Positions 15,240 to 23,460 of a DNA stretch of 31,968 bases are shown piece by piece. This stretch comes from JAJKJG01 sp036386395. Lineage in GTDB: Bacteria; Pseudomonadota; Alphaproteobacteria; Rhizobiales; Beijerinckiaceae. The position numbers were made by a program, and so were the translations under genes. The stretch is taken from contig DASVVU010000298.1 in NCBI GenBank assembly GCA_036386395.1, positions 1-31,968 of the forward strand, in the 5' to 3' direction. The notes under the pieces were generated by a model, which saw nothing but the letters and a program-made list of their open reading frames with translations, was not told the origin of the DNA and did no database searches. Within the stretch, counting starts at the first letter, position 1. Each line of letters starts with the position of its first letter.

Positions 15240-18200
15240 GTGAACGACTCCCCCCCGATCACGGATACGCCACTCGCTCAGCGCATCGCGAAGGCGCCGC
15301 CGCTCGGCGATCGCAGGCGTGCCAAGGCGAAGCTCGCCGACCTCGCGGCGCGGGCCGCGGATGCGCCGGAGGCGGACGGCCTTGCGGAGCTTCTGCGCGA
15401 GGGGCCGTTTGCAGACCTGATCGCTTCGCTCGCCGACCATTCGCCCTTCCTGTGGCAGCTCGCGTTCCAGAATCCGCCACGGCTGCAATGGCTCGCGACA
15501 GCCGCTCCGGATCAAGCACACCGCAGCATCGTCGAGCACCAGCGCGGCATCGCGCGGCGCTTTGCGCCAAGCGAAATCGGCCGCGACGCGGTCATGCGCG
15601 AGCTGCGGCGGAATCGCGCCGCTCATGCGTTGCTCGTGGGGCTCGCCGACATCGGCGGAATCTGGAGCGTCGACGAGGTCACAGGCGCGCTCACCGCCTT
15701 CGCCGACGCTTCCGTCGAGGGGGTGCTCGGGGTCGTCCTCGCGGAGGCCGCGGCGGGCGGCAAGATCGTCTTGCTCGATCCGGCCGACCCCGGGCGCGGC
15801 TCCGGCTTCGTCATCCTGGCGCTCGGCAAGCACGGCGCCGGCGAGCTGAACTATTCCAGCGACATCGACCTCGTAGTCTTCTTCGACGGCGCCGCGGCGC
15901 CCCTCGCCGAGGGCGTCGAGCCCACGACCTTCTACACCCGCGTCGCCAAGGACCTCGCGCGGCTCCTTCAGGAGCGCACGCCGGATGGCTACGTGCATCG
16001 CGTCGACTACCGCCTGCGCCCCGATCCCGGCTCGACCCCGACCGCCGTGTCGCTTGCCTCCGCCTACACCTACTACGAGACCGTCGGCCAGAACTGGGAG
16101 CGCGCCGCCCTCATCAAGGCGCGCCCCATCGCCGGCGACCTCGCCCTCGGCGAGCGCTTCCTTCAGGACCTGACGCCGTTCATCTGGCGCAAGTACTTCG
16201 ACTTCGCCTCGATCGCCGACGTGCACGCGATGAAGCGGCAGATCCACGCCGTGCGCGGCCACGACCGCATCGCGGTCGCCGGCCACGACATCAAGCTCGG
16301 GCGCGGCGGTATCCGCGAGATCGAGTTCTTCGTGCAGACGCAGCAGCTCGTCTTCGGCGGCCGGCGCTCAGGCCTGCGCGGCCGGCGCACCCTCGACATG
16401 CTGGCGGCCCTCCACGACGAGGGCTGGATCACCGCGAAGGCTCGCGACGAGCTCGCCGCCGCCTACCGCTTCCTGCGCACGGTCGAGCACCGCCTCCAGA
16501 TGGTCGCCGACGAGCAGACGCAGCGCCTCCCCTCCGACGAGGGCGCGCTGAAAGGCTTCGCCAAGTTCTGCGGCTTCCCGACGCTGAAGGCGTTCGAGAC
16601 CGTGCTGTGCCGGCACGCCGGCCGCGTACAGGCCCACTACGCGCTCCTCTTCGAGGAAGGGCCGGAGCTGACGGACGACATCGGCAACCTCGTCTTTACC
16701 GGCACGACCGACGACCCCGACACGTTGGCGACGCTCATGCGCCTCGGCTTCAAGGAGCCGGAGCGGGCGGCCGAGACCGTGCGCGGCTGGCACTTCGGCC
16801 GCCGCCCCGCCGTCACGAGCCCGCGCGCCCGCGAGGTCCTGACCGAGCTGACCCCGGCGCTCCTTGCGGCGCTCGGCGGCACGGCGGACCCCGACGGGGC
16901 GCTGGCCGCCCTCGACCGCGCCTTCGGCCGCATGCCGGCCGTCGTCGAGCTGATGACGATCCTGCAGTCGCACGATCGGCTTCGCCTCCTCTTCGCCGAC
17001 CTCCTCGGCACGGCGCCGCGCCTCGCCGATGCGGTGGCGCAGAGCCCGCACGTCCTCGACACCATCATCGACCCGACCTTCAGCGAACCCGTCACCGACG
17101 AGCGCCGCATCGAGGGCCGGGTGCGCGGCCTCATCGGCAAGCCCGCGCACTTCGAGGATTTTCTCGACCGCATCCGCGACGCCGCGCGGCAGATCCGCTT
17201 CCTCGCCGGCGCGCGGCTCCTCTCCGGCGTGTTCACGCCCGACCAGGCCGGGCAGGCCTATGCCGCCATCGCCGACGCGGTGGTCCGCGCCGCCCTCGAG
17301 GCCGTGCGCGAGGGCTTCGAGGCGGAGCACGGCACCGTTCCGGGCGGGCGCCTCGCCGTCGTCGGCCTCGGACGCCTCGGCTCGCGGGAGCTGACGGCCG
17401 ACTCGGACCTCGACCTCGTGGTGCTCTACGACTTCGACGAGGCATGGCGCGAAAGCTCGGGCCCGCGCCGGCTCGATGCCGTCGTGTATTACACGCGGTT
17501 GACGCAGCGGCTTGTCTCAGCGCTCACCGCGCCGACCCGCCGCGGGCGGCTCTACGAGGTGGATCTCCGCCTTCGCCCGCACGGCGGCAAGAGCCCGCTC
17601 GCCGCGCAGTTCAAGGGCTTCGTCGCCTACGAGCGCAGTGAGGCGGAGCTGTGGGAGCACATGGCGCTGACCCGCGCCCGCATGATCGGCGGCGACGAGG
17701 CGTTCGGGCAGGAGGTCGCGCAGGCGATTGCCGACATCGTTGGCTGCCGCCGAGACCCCGCGAAGGTCGCGGCCGAGGTCCGCGCCATGCGCGACCTCAT
17801 CGCCAAGGAAAAGGGCGACCAGGATCCCTGGGACCTGAAGCTCGCGGCTGGCGGCCTCACCGATCTCGACTTCCTCGCCCAAGCCCTCGTCCTCGCCCGC
17901 GGCGCCGACCACCCCTCCTTCGTCGGCTTGCCGACCCGCGCGGCCCTCGCCGAGGCTGGCCGCCTCGGCCTTCTGGCGGAGCGCGACGCTCGTGCGCTCG
18001 TCGAGGCACACGCGTTCCTCTCGGGCGTGTTCCAGTGGCAGCGCCTCGCGATCGAAGGACCGTTCGATGCCACCACGGTCCCCCCGGCCATTCTGCGCCG
18101 CCTCGCCACGGCGGCGGGCTTGCCGGACGCGAGGGTGCTGCTCGATCAGATGAACAGGACGCGGGCCGAGGTGCGGGAGGTTTTCTCGCGCACGCTCGAC

Positions 18201-18254
18201 GGGATCGCGACCACCTCTCCCGGAGAGAGGGGACACATCCCTGGCCAGTGGTAA
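15240..18254 (+). CDS. glnE: Bifunctional glutamine synthetase adenylyltransferase/deadenylase
   Basis: The protein has 1004 residues, close to the usual length. It carries two nucleotidyltransferase domains: the N-terminal one with LGKHGAGELNYSSDIDLVVF (Asp208, Asp210), which removes AMP from glutamine synthetase, and the C-terminal one with GLGRLGSRELTADSDLDLVV (Asp723, Asp725), which adds AMP. Other family blocks are GYVHRVDYRLRPDPGS, HDIKLGRGGIREIEFFVQTQ, and YEVDLRLRPHGGKSPLA. The enzyme tunes glutamine synthetase activity to nitrogen status under PII control. GTG 15240 is the first start after the palindromic repeat and lacks a strong ribosome-binding site. The last few residues (TSPGERGHIPGQW) come from a fragment of the same repeat family. 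Confidence 0.97.
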   Translation: MNDSPPITDTPLAQRIAKAPPLGDRRRAKAKLADLAARAADAPEADGLAELLREGPFADLIASLADHSPFLWQLAFQNPPRLQWLATAAPDQAHRSIVEHQRGIARRFAPSEIGRDAVMRELRRNRAAHALLVGLADIGGIWSVDEVTGALTAFADASVEGVLGVVLAEAAAGGKIVLLDPADPGRGSGFVILALGKHGAGELNYSSDIDLVVFFDGAAAPLAEGVEPTTFYTRVAKDLARLLQERTPDGYVHRVDYRLRPDPGSTPTAVSLASAYTYYETVGQNWERAALIKARPIAGDLALGERFLQDLTPFIWRKYFDFASIADVHAMKRQIHAVRGHDRIAVAGHDIKLGRGGIREIEFFVQTQQLVFGGRRSGLRGRRTLDMLAALHDEGWITAKARDELAAAYRFLRTVEHRLQMVADEQTQRLPSDEGALKGFAKFCGFPTLKAFETVLCRHAGRVQAHYALLFEEGPELTDDIGNLVFTGTTDDPDTLATLMRLGFKEPERAAETVRGWHFGRRPAVTSPRAREVLTELTPALLAALGGTADPDGALAALDRAFGRMPAVVELMTILQSHDRLRLLFADLLGTAPRLADAVAQSPHVLDTIIDPTFSEPVTDERRIEGRVRGLIGKPAHFEDFLDRIRDAARQIRFLAGARLLSGVFTPDQAGQAYAAIADAVVRAALEAVREGFEAEHGTVPGGRLAVVGLGRLGSRELTADSDLDLVVLYDFDEAWRESSGPRRLDAVVYYTRLTQRLVSALTAPTRRGRLYEVDLRLRPHGGKSPLAAQFKGFVAYERSEAELWEHMALTRARMIGGDEAFGQEVAQAIADIVGCRRDPAKVAAEVRAMRDLIAKEKGDQDPWDLKLAAGGLTDLDFLAQALVLARGADHPSFVGLPTRAALAEAGRLGLLAERDARALVEAHAFLSGVFQWQRLAIEGPFDATTVPPAILRRLATAAGLPDARVLLDQMNRTRAEVREVFSRTLDGIATTSPGERGHIPGQW
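18212..18230. repeat. Fragment of the palindromic repeat (copy C)
   Basis: CACCTCTCCCGGAGAGAGG matches the terminal arm of copies A and B and is a short palindrome itself. It lies inside the final codons of glnE and sets the last residues of the protein. The inner part of the element is absent. Confidence 0.55.
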
Positions 18255-18498
18255 AATAACAATCAAAACAGCGACTTAGGAAAGTCGCCGATTGATCATT
18301 CGCCCTTAGGAAGCACATAGGTAGCTCCCTTCCGGGCGCCGCACTCGCTTGGCACTTACCGCCCGCGAGAACTGGTCTGCCTACATCGCGAAGCGGCGGC
18401 TTCTTGGCGAACTCGCTGATACTCTGCATCACGCATAAGGCGACGCTGTAGCCCATGCTCCCTGCCGACGCTGCCGACAGGGAGCCTCAAGGGCCAGT
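18255..18498. other. Intergenic region after glnE, no gene identified
   Basis: This 244-bp gap between convergent genes has lower GC than its neighbours. It has a hairpin near its left end (listed separately). Short frames are open, for example a 29-codon TTG-started frame ending LLGELADTLHHA near 18426, but nothing was recognised and codon use is not that of the neighbouring genes. Decayed coding sequence is possible. Confidence 0.4.
18271..18288 (-). terminator. Hairpin terminator between convergent glnE and beta-helix gene
   Basis: GCGACTT-AGGA-AAGTCGC is a perfect 7-bp stem with 4-nt loop. Read on the minus strand it is followed by TGTTTTGATTGTTATTTT, which is T-rich, so it fits a terminator for minus-strand transcription from the beta-helix gene about 210 bp away. 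On the plus strand it is 16 bp after the glnE stop but lacks a T-tract. Confidence 0.6.
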
Positions 18499-19461
18499 CT
18501 ACTGCTGGCCGAGATCGTGCGATTGGCCGCCAGCAGCCGAAGGGGCCGTGCCAGGCGCTGAGTTGCCGAGGAAGCGGTTATTGCCGAACGATGTCCAGGC
18601 CCCGTTCGCGCCCGCCCCATTCAACGTGATATCGCTGTTTGACATGCGGAGCACACCGCCTCCGCTCGTGAACAGACCGACGCCGTTGTTGCTCGCGACA
18701 GTGTTGTCGACCTGGGCTTCAGCGCCTGCTCCTTCCACGTCGATCCCATTGTTTGTGTTCCCGGAGAAGGCCGAGTTCTTGATCACCGCCTTGACGTTGG
18801 TCCCAATGAACACGCCGGAGTTGCCCGTGTTCTGGACGATCGCCCCATTGATCACGACGTCGATTTTCGTCCCGCCGCCGATTACCACGATGCCGCTTCC
18901 GAGCTGGTTGCGGATCAAAGTGTTGGTGATGAAGAGCTCGCCGCCGCCGGTTCGCTCGTCGCTGATGCCGCGCCCGTTGCCGGCGAAGTTGTTGTCGATC
19001 GAGGAGTCCTCGATGAACACCGAGCCGCCCGTCACCACGCCGCCGACGATCCTGACGCCGCCGGTGCCAGTGGCGGCGCCTTGCGTTTGGACGCCACGAA
19101 GGCGGACGATTTTCCGGGTGTCCGTGCCTGCGAAGCTGTTGAAGTTGACGGTGAAGGCGTTGAGCCCGGCGTTCAGGACCCCGCCCATACCCTGCCCTCG
19201 GGAGCAATCGACGGTGATCGACTTTGTGATGGTCAGGGTGCCGAAGCCGGCCGGATCGAGGCAGTTGATCTCACCGCCCACGGCGGTCTTCGAGATCGCG
19301 CCGGAGAAGGTCTTGCACGGCGCCGTTCGGCTGCACGGGTTGACGTCGTCGCCGACGCCGGAAACCCAGGTTCGGGTGGACTGCGCCTGCGCCGGCGCAG
19401 CGAGCACAACCGCTCCGAGCACGATGCCAAGAACGGCGGCTGGTCTCATAAGTTGATGCAT
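18499..19461 (-). CDS. Secreted right-handed beta-helix protein
   Basis: The protein has 320 residues from ATG 19461, with GGGGGA on the minus strand about 8 nt upstream; a second ATG four codons on is possible. It has a Sec signal peptide (AAVLGIVLGAVVLAAPAQAQ, cleavage near AQA-QS). The mature start RTWVSGVGDDVNPCSRTAPC, then KTFSGAISKTAVGGEINCLD, and SITVDCSRG belong to a family frequent in Methylobacterium and Bradyrhizobium relatives. The body shows parallel beta-helix repeats (GGSVFIEDSSIDNNFAGNG, LFITNTLIRNQLGSGIVV, AVIKNSAFSGNTNNGIDVEG, LRMSNSDITLNGAG) as in pectate-lyase-like folds. No catalytic residues were identified. It should be exported to the periplasm or further; a surface role or T2SS route is conjecture based on the neighbouring gsp genes. 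Confidence 0.82.
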   Translation of the reverse strand: MHQLMRPAAVLGIVLGAVVLAAPAQAQSTRTWVSGVGDDVNPCSRTAPCKTFSGAISKTAVGGEINCLDPAGFGTLTITKSITVDCSRGQGMGGVLNAGLNAFTVNFNSFAGTDTRKIVRLRGVQTQGAATGTGGVRIVGGVVTGGSVFIEDSSIDNNFAGNGRGISDERTGGGELFITNTLIRNQLGSGIVVIGGGTKIDVVINGAIVQNTGNSGVFIGTNVKAVIKNSAFSGNTNNGIDVEGAGAEAQVDNTVASNNGVGLFTSGGGVLRMSNSDITLNGAGANGAWTSFGNNRFLGNSAPGTAPSAAGGQSHDLGQQ

Positions 19462-19915
19462 GGTGATGTCCCCCTGCTATGTCGGCCGGTCCCTCCGCGA
19501 GCCGCCGCGCGCCAGAGACTACGCTCAACTTGGGCGGCAACACAATCCTCTCTTGAGAAGTCCGTGGACCGCGCGGGAAAATCGCGAAAAGCCTGGCTGC
19601 CTCTAGGTCATGCCGATTCGTTTAGACGCGATGTACCGGCTGTCTGACCCGCCCCGTGAGCCACGCGTGGGGGTCGCAGAGACGGGAGAAGTTCCGGTCA
19701 GACCAGCCGACCGCCGGCGCAAATCGGCAGACCCGCAGAACCACCGAAGCAGTTTGCGGGCCTAAGCACCTCGAGCCCACTCAGCTCAGAGTAATCGGCT
19801 GCCTCATCTCCCGTGACCAGCCTCCTCTCCCGTGGCCGGCTCGAGGAACGAGATAACGCCGCCCAATGCGCTTCGAACTGCGCATTGGGCGGCGTCTATT
19901 ACGAAGCCAGTCGCC
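19462..19915. other. Intergenic region between two minus-strand genes
   Basis: This 454-bp region holds the presumed promoter of the beta-helix gene (not recognised by eye) and a strong terminator at its right end (19856-19895). A 66-codon plus-strand frame at 19656-19856 was judged non-coding. No RNA gene or known element was found in it. Confidence 0.4.
19856..19895 (-). terminator. Long perfect hairpin at 3' end of the repeat-protein gene
   Basis: ACGCCGCCCAATGCGC and its exact complement form a 16-bp stem with an 8-nt loop (TTCGAACT). It begins 21 bp past the stop of the 1038-residue gene. On the minus strand the stem is followed by TATCTCGTT, a poor T-tract, so strong hairpin termination or mRNA 3' end protection is likely rather than a classic intrinsic terminator. 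Confidence 0.65.
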
Positions 19916-22900
19916 TCAGACGATCAACTCGTTCAGGCTCGCGAGCAAGGTGTGCACGTTCCCGCTGGAAGCATTCGCCTCGTTCGAATTCGCCACCGCG
20001 GTGTTGATGTGCTCGCCGGCGCTGACGTCGAGGGAAGTGATCGTGTACTCACCCTCCCAGATCGAGCTGTCCGCTCCTCCCGCCAGCGAGGCGAGTATGC
20101 CGCCGGTCATCGTCACGTTGCCGTCGGTGTCATTGACCTGAACATCGGTCAGCGTCCCGGTGCCGGTGTTGTGCACGGTGAAGTGGTAGACCAGCGTGTC
20201 GCCAGCATTGGCCACATCGTCGTTGTTGTTGTCGATGAAGCCAAAGCCTTCTTTCTCCAGCGTCATGCTGAAGGTTTGCGGGGGTGGCGGCTGCACGACA
20301 GTCACCGAGGCGCTGTCGCTCGCCGAGGCGCCCTGAGCGGTCGTGACCGACGCGGTGTTCTGGATGACGCCGTCACCGCCGCCATTGTTGTCGAGCTCGG
20401 CCTGCGTAACGGTGTGGTTCGCCGTGTAATGCCACGTCTCGCCAACGTCGAGTACGCCATCGCCGTCGTCACCGCTGGCAAGCGTGAGGTTGCTTACGAA
20501 TGCATCCGTCACACTGACGCCGGTCAGCGTCACGTTGCCGTTGTTGGTTAGATCGATCGTATAATCGATGACCTCGCCGGCCGTGTCCGCGGCGCCGCCC
20601 GGGACCGAGGCGGTCTTGTCGAGCGTGATGCTCGGGTTCTGCACGATCCCGACTGAGGCGGAAGCACTGCCGCCGGCGCCCTGGCCGGTCGTGACCGACG
20701 CGGTGTTGGCGATAGTGCCGCCGGTGTCCATCTCGGCCTGCGTCACCGTGTGGCTGCCGGTGTAAGTCCAGGTCTCGTCGAGGTCGAGCTTGCCGTCGTT
20801 GTCGGTGTCGCCGCTCGCAAGCGTGAGGCTCGCGAGCGAATCGCTCACCGACACGCCAGTGAGCGTCATGTTGCCGGTGTTGTCGACCACGACCGTGTAG
20901 TTGATCACGTCGCCGGCGCCGTCGACCAAGGTCACGTCGGCCGTCTTGGTGATGGCGAGATCGGGGTCTTGCACGATGGCGACCGAAGCCGAGGAGGTCT
21001 CGGGCGCGGTCTGCGCCGCGTCGGCGGTCGCCGTGTTGACGCGCGCGAGGCCGGGAGCGACCACGCCGCCGTTGTCGATGTCGGCCTGCGTCACCGTGTA
21101 GCTCGCGGTGTAGGTCCAGGTCTCGTCGACGTCGAGCTTGCCGTCGTTGTCGGCGTCGCCGCCCGCGAAGGTGAGGCTTGCGAGCGAATCCGTCACCGAC
21201 ACGCCGGTGAGCGTCATGTTGCCGGCGTTGTCGACCACGACCGTGTAGTTGATCACGTCGCCGGCGGCGTCGACCGAGGCCACGTCCGCCGTCTTGCTGA
21301 TGGCGAGGTCCGGGTTCTGCACCACGGTGACCGACTCGCTGTCGCTGCGCGTCACGCCCTGGGCCGTCTCGACTGTCGCAGTGTTGTCGATCGTCAGGCC
21401 GGGCTGGACGACGCCGCCGTTGTCGATCTCGTCCTGCGTCACCGTGTGCGTGACGCTGTAGAGCCAGGTCTCGCCGGGGTTGAGGATGCCGTCCTGGTTC
21501 GTGTCCCCGTCGTTGTAGCCGTCGTCATTCGCGTCGACCGCGTCGACGTTGTGGTCGACGACGATCTGGAAGATCTCGCCGTCGTCCTCGACGCCGTTTT
21601 GGTTGGTGTCGCCGGCATTGTAGAACTGCCACTCCTCGCCGGAGTCGGGGATGCCGTTCTGGTTGGTGTCGCCGACGTTCGTCTGCGTGAAGACCTCGCC
21701 GGGGTCCTCAACGCCGTTGTTGTTGTCGTCCCCGGAGATCTGGTACTGGAACGTCTCGCCGGGGTCCTCGACGCCGTTCTCGTTCGTATCGCCGACGTTG
21801 TAGTCGCCGTCGAACACCGGGGCGAGGAGGTAGGGGCCGAGGACCGGAGCGTTCGGGTCGATGATCGGGGTGACGTGGGTGATCTGCGGGTCCGTCACCA
21901 CGAGGCCGGAGGAGGTCGTGTTGCCGGAGTTCGAGACCGCGATCGTGTAGCGGATCTCGTCGCCGTCCTCGTCGACCGAGCTCACGTCCGCCGTCTTGGT
22001 CAGCGCAAGGCCGATCCTCTGCTCCACCGCGACCGAAGCCGAGGCGGTGACCGCCGTGGTTTGGTCGCTGTCCGCCGTCACCGTGTTGTCGATCGTCCCG
22101 TCGCCGCCGCCGTCGGTGTCGATGTCGGCTTGCGTGACGACGTGCTGCGCCGTGTAGCGCCAGGTCTCGCCGGCGTTGAGGATGCCGTCGAGGTTCACGT
22201 CGCCGACATTGAAGCCGCCGCTCGTCACCGCGGCGAGGTTGGAGACGCCGGGATCCGTCACCGTGATGCCGGTCATGTTGGCGTTGCCGACGTTGGCGAC
22301 GGTGATCGAATAGTCGATCGTCTCGCCGACAGTGTCGGCGGTGCCGCCCGGGACCGCCGCCGTCTTGGTCGCCACGAGGGCCTGCGTGGTGCTGCCCTTC
22401 GTGCGGCTCAGGCCCCACTCCTCGAAGCCGCTGCTCGCGCCGTAGGCGCCGCCCTGCAGGCCGAACTCCGAGTAGAGGGTGACGTAGCGGTGCGCCGCGT
22501 CGTTGATGAAGTAGCTGTCAGGGATGAGGACGCGCATGTCGCCCTTCCCGCTACCCGACGAGAGCCCGCTGTTGATCGCGACCCAGTGGTCGCCGCCGGC
22601 GTCGAGGTCGTAGGCGAGATAGTTGGTGTGGGCGCCGGCGAAGCCCGAGCCCGGCGAGAAGTTCGTGAGGTTGCCCGCCTCCTCCTGCCAGATCTGCAGC
22701 TTGTCGAGGGAGATGAGCCCGCCGGCGCCGTTCACCTCGTTCGCGTCGAACAGGAACTCCCGGTAGACGACCCCTTCCTGGGTGCCGTTCGAGCCGTCGC
22801 CGACGACGATGGGCACGTCGGCGAGGAGGATCGAATGGTTGAAGTTGCGGGAGCTCTTCTCGTCGAACTGCGCGTTAGCGTCGGTGTTGTAGCCCTGCTC

Positions 22901-23032
22901 GACGCCGTTGTGCTGGAGCTGCACGAAGGTGTCGAAGATGCCGGTCCCGCTGCCGGACTGCTGGTTCGTGAAGACCGCTCCGCCGATGGTGCCGGTGCTG
23001 CCCGCGACCGTCAAATCGATAGTACCCGCCAT
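19916..23032 (-). CDS. Large acidic repeat protein (DUF11/DUF7507-like), putative surface adhesin
   Basis: The protein has 1038 residues from ATG 23032, with GAGGAGGGG upstream. There is no Sec signal peptide. Residues 1-210 form an N-terminal domain (LQHNGVEQGYNTDANAQFDE, LADVPIVVGDGSNG, VVYREFLFDANEV, YDLDAGGDHW, IPDSYF, SGFEEWGLSR) seen in front of such repeats in other bacteria. Then five immunoglobulin-like repeats of the 'LxIxKTAD...GDxIxYTxxVxNxGNxTLTGVxVxD...GETWxYTxxHTVTQxxID...NTAxV' type (about 217-338, 340-572, 573-688, 689-798, 799-914) and a divergent sixth (920-1020). Repeat 2 contains an insertion of EF-hand/dockerin-like Ca loops (413-523, for example GDTNENGVEDPGETF). The end, HTLLASLNELIV, could be an uncleaved type I secretion signal, but no RTX nonapeptides or type I secretion genes are seen. 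Adhesion or matrix function is inferred. Confidence 0.8.
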   Translation of the reverse strand: MAGTIDLTVAGSTGTIGGAVFTNQQSGSGTGIFDTFVQLQHNGVEQGYNTDANAQFDEKSSRNFNHSILLADVPIVVGDGSNGTQEGVVYREFLFDANEVNGAGGLISLDKLQIWQEEAGNLTNFSPGSGFAGAHTNYLAYDLDAGGDHWVAINSGLSSGSGKGDMRVLIPDSYFINDAAHRYVTLYSEFGLQGGAYGASSGFEEWGLSRTKGSTTQALVATKTAAVPGGTADTVGETIDYSITVANVGNANMTGITVTDPGVSNLAAVTSGGFNVGDVNLDGILNAGETWRYTAQHVVTQADIDTDGGGDGTIDNTVTADSDQTTAVTASASVAVEQRIGLALTKTADVSSVDEDGDEIRYTIAVSNSGNTTSSGLVVTDPQITHVTPIIDPNAPVLGPYLLAPVFDGDYNVGDTNENGVEDPGETFQYQISGDDNNNGVEDPGEVFTQTNVGDTNQNGIPDSGEEWQFYNAGDTNQNGVEDDGEIFQIVVDHNVDAVDANDDGYNDGDTNQDGILNPGETWLYSVTHTVTQDEIDNGGVVQPGLTIDNTATVETAQGVTRSDSESVTVVQNPDLAISKTADVASVDAAGDVINYTVVVDNAGNMTLTGVSVTDSLASLTFAGGDADNDGKLDVDETWTYTASYTVTQADIDNGGVVAPGLARVNTATADAAQTAPETSSASVAIVQDPDLAITKTADVTLVDGAGDVINYTVVVDNTGNMTLTGVSVSDSLASLTLASGDTDNDGKLDLDETWTYTGSHTVTQAEMDTGGTIANTASVTTGQGAGGSASASVGIVQNPSITLDKTASVPGGAADTAGEVIDYTIDLTNNGNVTLTGVSVTDAFVSNLTLASGDDGDGVLDVGETWHYTANHTVTQAELDNNGGGDGVIQNTASVTTAQGASASDSASVTVVQPPPPQTFSMTLEKEGFGFIDNNNDDVANAGDTLVYHFTVHNTGTGTLTDVQVNDTDGNVTMTGGILASLAGGADSSIWEGEYTITSLDVSAGEHINTAVANSNEANASSGNVHTLLASLNELIV
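20639..21316 (-). repeat. Near-identical tandem repeats within the repeat-protein gene
   Basis: These bases encode residues 573-798, i.e. repeats 3 and 4. DNA of the two units is nearly the same over long stretches, for instance the blocks at about 20838-20930 and 21184-21276 differ at only a few positions. Such stretches allow slippage or recombination that changes repeat number, and can also cause assembly errors. Confidence 0.7.
21464..21796 (-). repeat. Tandem Ca-loop-coding repeats
   Basis: Five to six degenerate units of about 60-80 bp encode GDTNENGVEDPGETF, GDDNNNGVEDPGEVF, GDTNQNGIPDSGEEW, GDTNQNGVEDDGEIF, then DANDDGYNDGDTNQDGILNPGETW. Each has the D-x-N/D-x-N/D-G-x-x-D-x-GE pattern of a calcium-binding dockerin or EF-hand-like loop. 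They break up repeat 2 of the protein. Confidence 0.7.
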
Positions 23033-23194
23033 GACTGCCCCTCCTCGATGTTTGCCGCGCGCAGCACGCGCGTTCGCGATCTTAGCGACACGAACGCATC
23101 TGTTTTTTTGTCAGCTGCGCCCCAAGTGATTTTTTGTTGGCGAGATGATGCTCTATTTTTGCGGGTCGGACAAGACAGTGTTCGGATGGGCCGG

Positions 23195-23220
23195 ACGTAG
23201 AGGAACGGCCTATTCTACGT
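23195..23220. promoter_or_regulatory. Inverted repeat, possible operator
   Basis: ACGTAGA and TCTACGT form perfect 7-bp arms around a 12-bp spacer, about 165-190 bp before the start of the repeat-protein gene. The size fits a dimeric regulator site. No regulator gene lies next to it. Confidence 0.3.
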
Positions 23221-23437
23221 AGATAACCGTTTGCCACGCACCCCCACGAGCCCGCAACCGCGAGCGTTGGATCGGCCATGTCGTTGTTCCCGTCGTGGCT
23301 GCCGATCGCCGCCGAGGAGCTGGCGGCTCGTCTTGCACGATGTCATGCGCTCACCCGACCTAGCTTAGCGAAGACATTTGAACCTATTGTATGTTCCTGC
23401 TCGAATAAAGTCACGTCAGCAAGCGAGGTATGTGAGT

Positions 23438-23458
23438 GAGCGCCCCCCGCAGGCGCTC
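23438..23458 (-). terminator. Hairpin after small secreted protein gene
   Basis: GAGCGCC and GGCGCTC pair around a 7-nt loop, directly after the minus-strand stop at 23461. No T-tract follows on the minus strand, so termination here would be weak or factor-dependent. Confidence 0.4.
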
Positions 23459-23460
23459 GA

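Larger units (their letters stand above)
23033..23460. other. Upstream region of the repeat-protein gene
   Basis: This 428-bp region without a convincing gene holds several A/T tracts (T7 at about 23102-23108, T6 near 23131 and T5 near 23156, read as A-tracts on the minus strand), unusual in this GC-rich sequence and suited to binding by AT-preferring regulators. It also has an inverted repeat (23195-23220, listed separately) and CGTTCG...CGAACG at 23071-23096. No confident -35/-10 pair was found. Confidence 0.45.

Noticed and set aside
15452..17641. 729-codon frame overlapping glnE
   Set aside because: Shadow of glnE with Arg/Pro-rich translation; both GlnE catalytic motifs are in the other frame.
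19656..19856. 66-codon plus-strand frame in the gap between the beta-helix and repeat-protein genes
   Set aside because: No ribosome-binding site, no recognisable domain, and it runs into the terminator hairpin of the opposite-strand gene.
21464..21796. CRISPR-like array of regularly spaced repeats
   Set aside because: Repeats are in frame, degenerate, and encode Ca-loop motifs in a long protein; no unique spacers and no cas genes.
20750..23200. 816-codon plus-strand open frame antisense to the repeat protein
   Set aside because: It is a mirror of the repetitive minus-strand gene: the translation (VVDHDRVVDHVAG, VLVRIADVVVAVE repeats) follows the repeats, while the minus strand has recognisable domains and a good ribosome-binding site.
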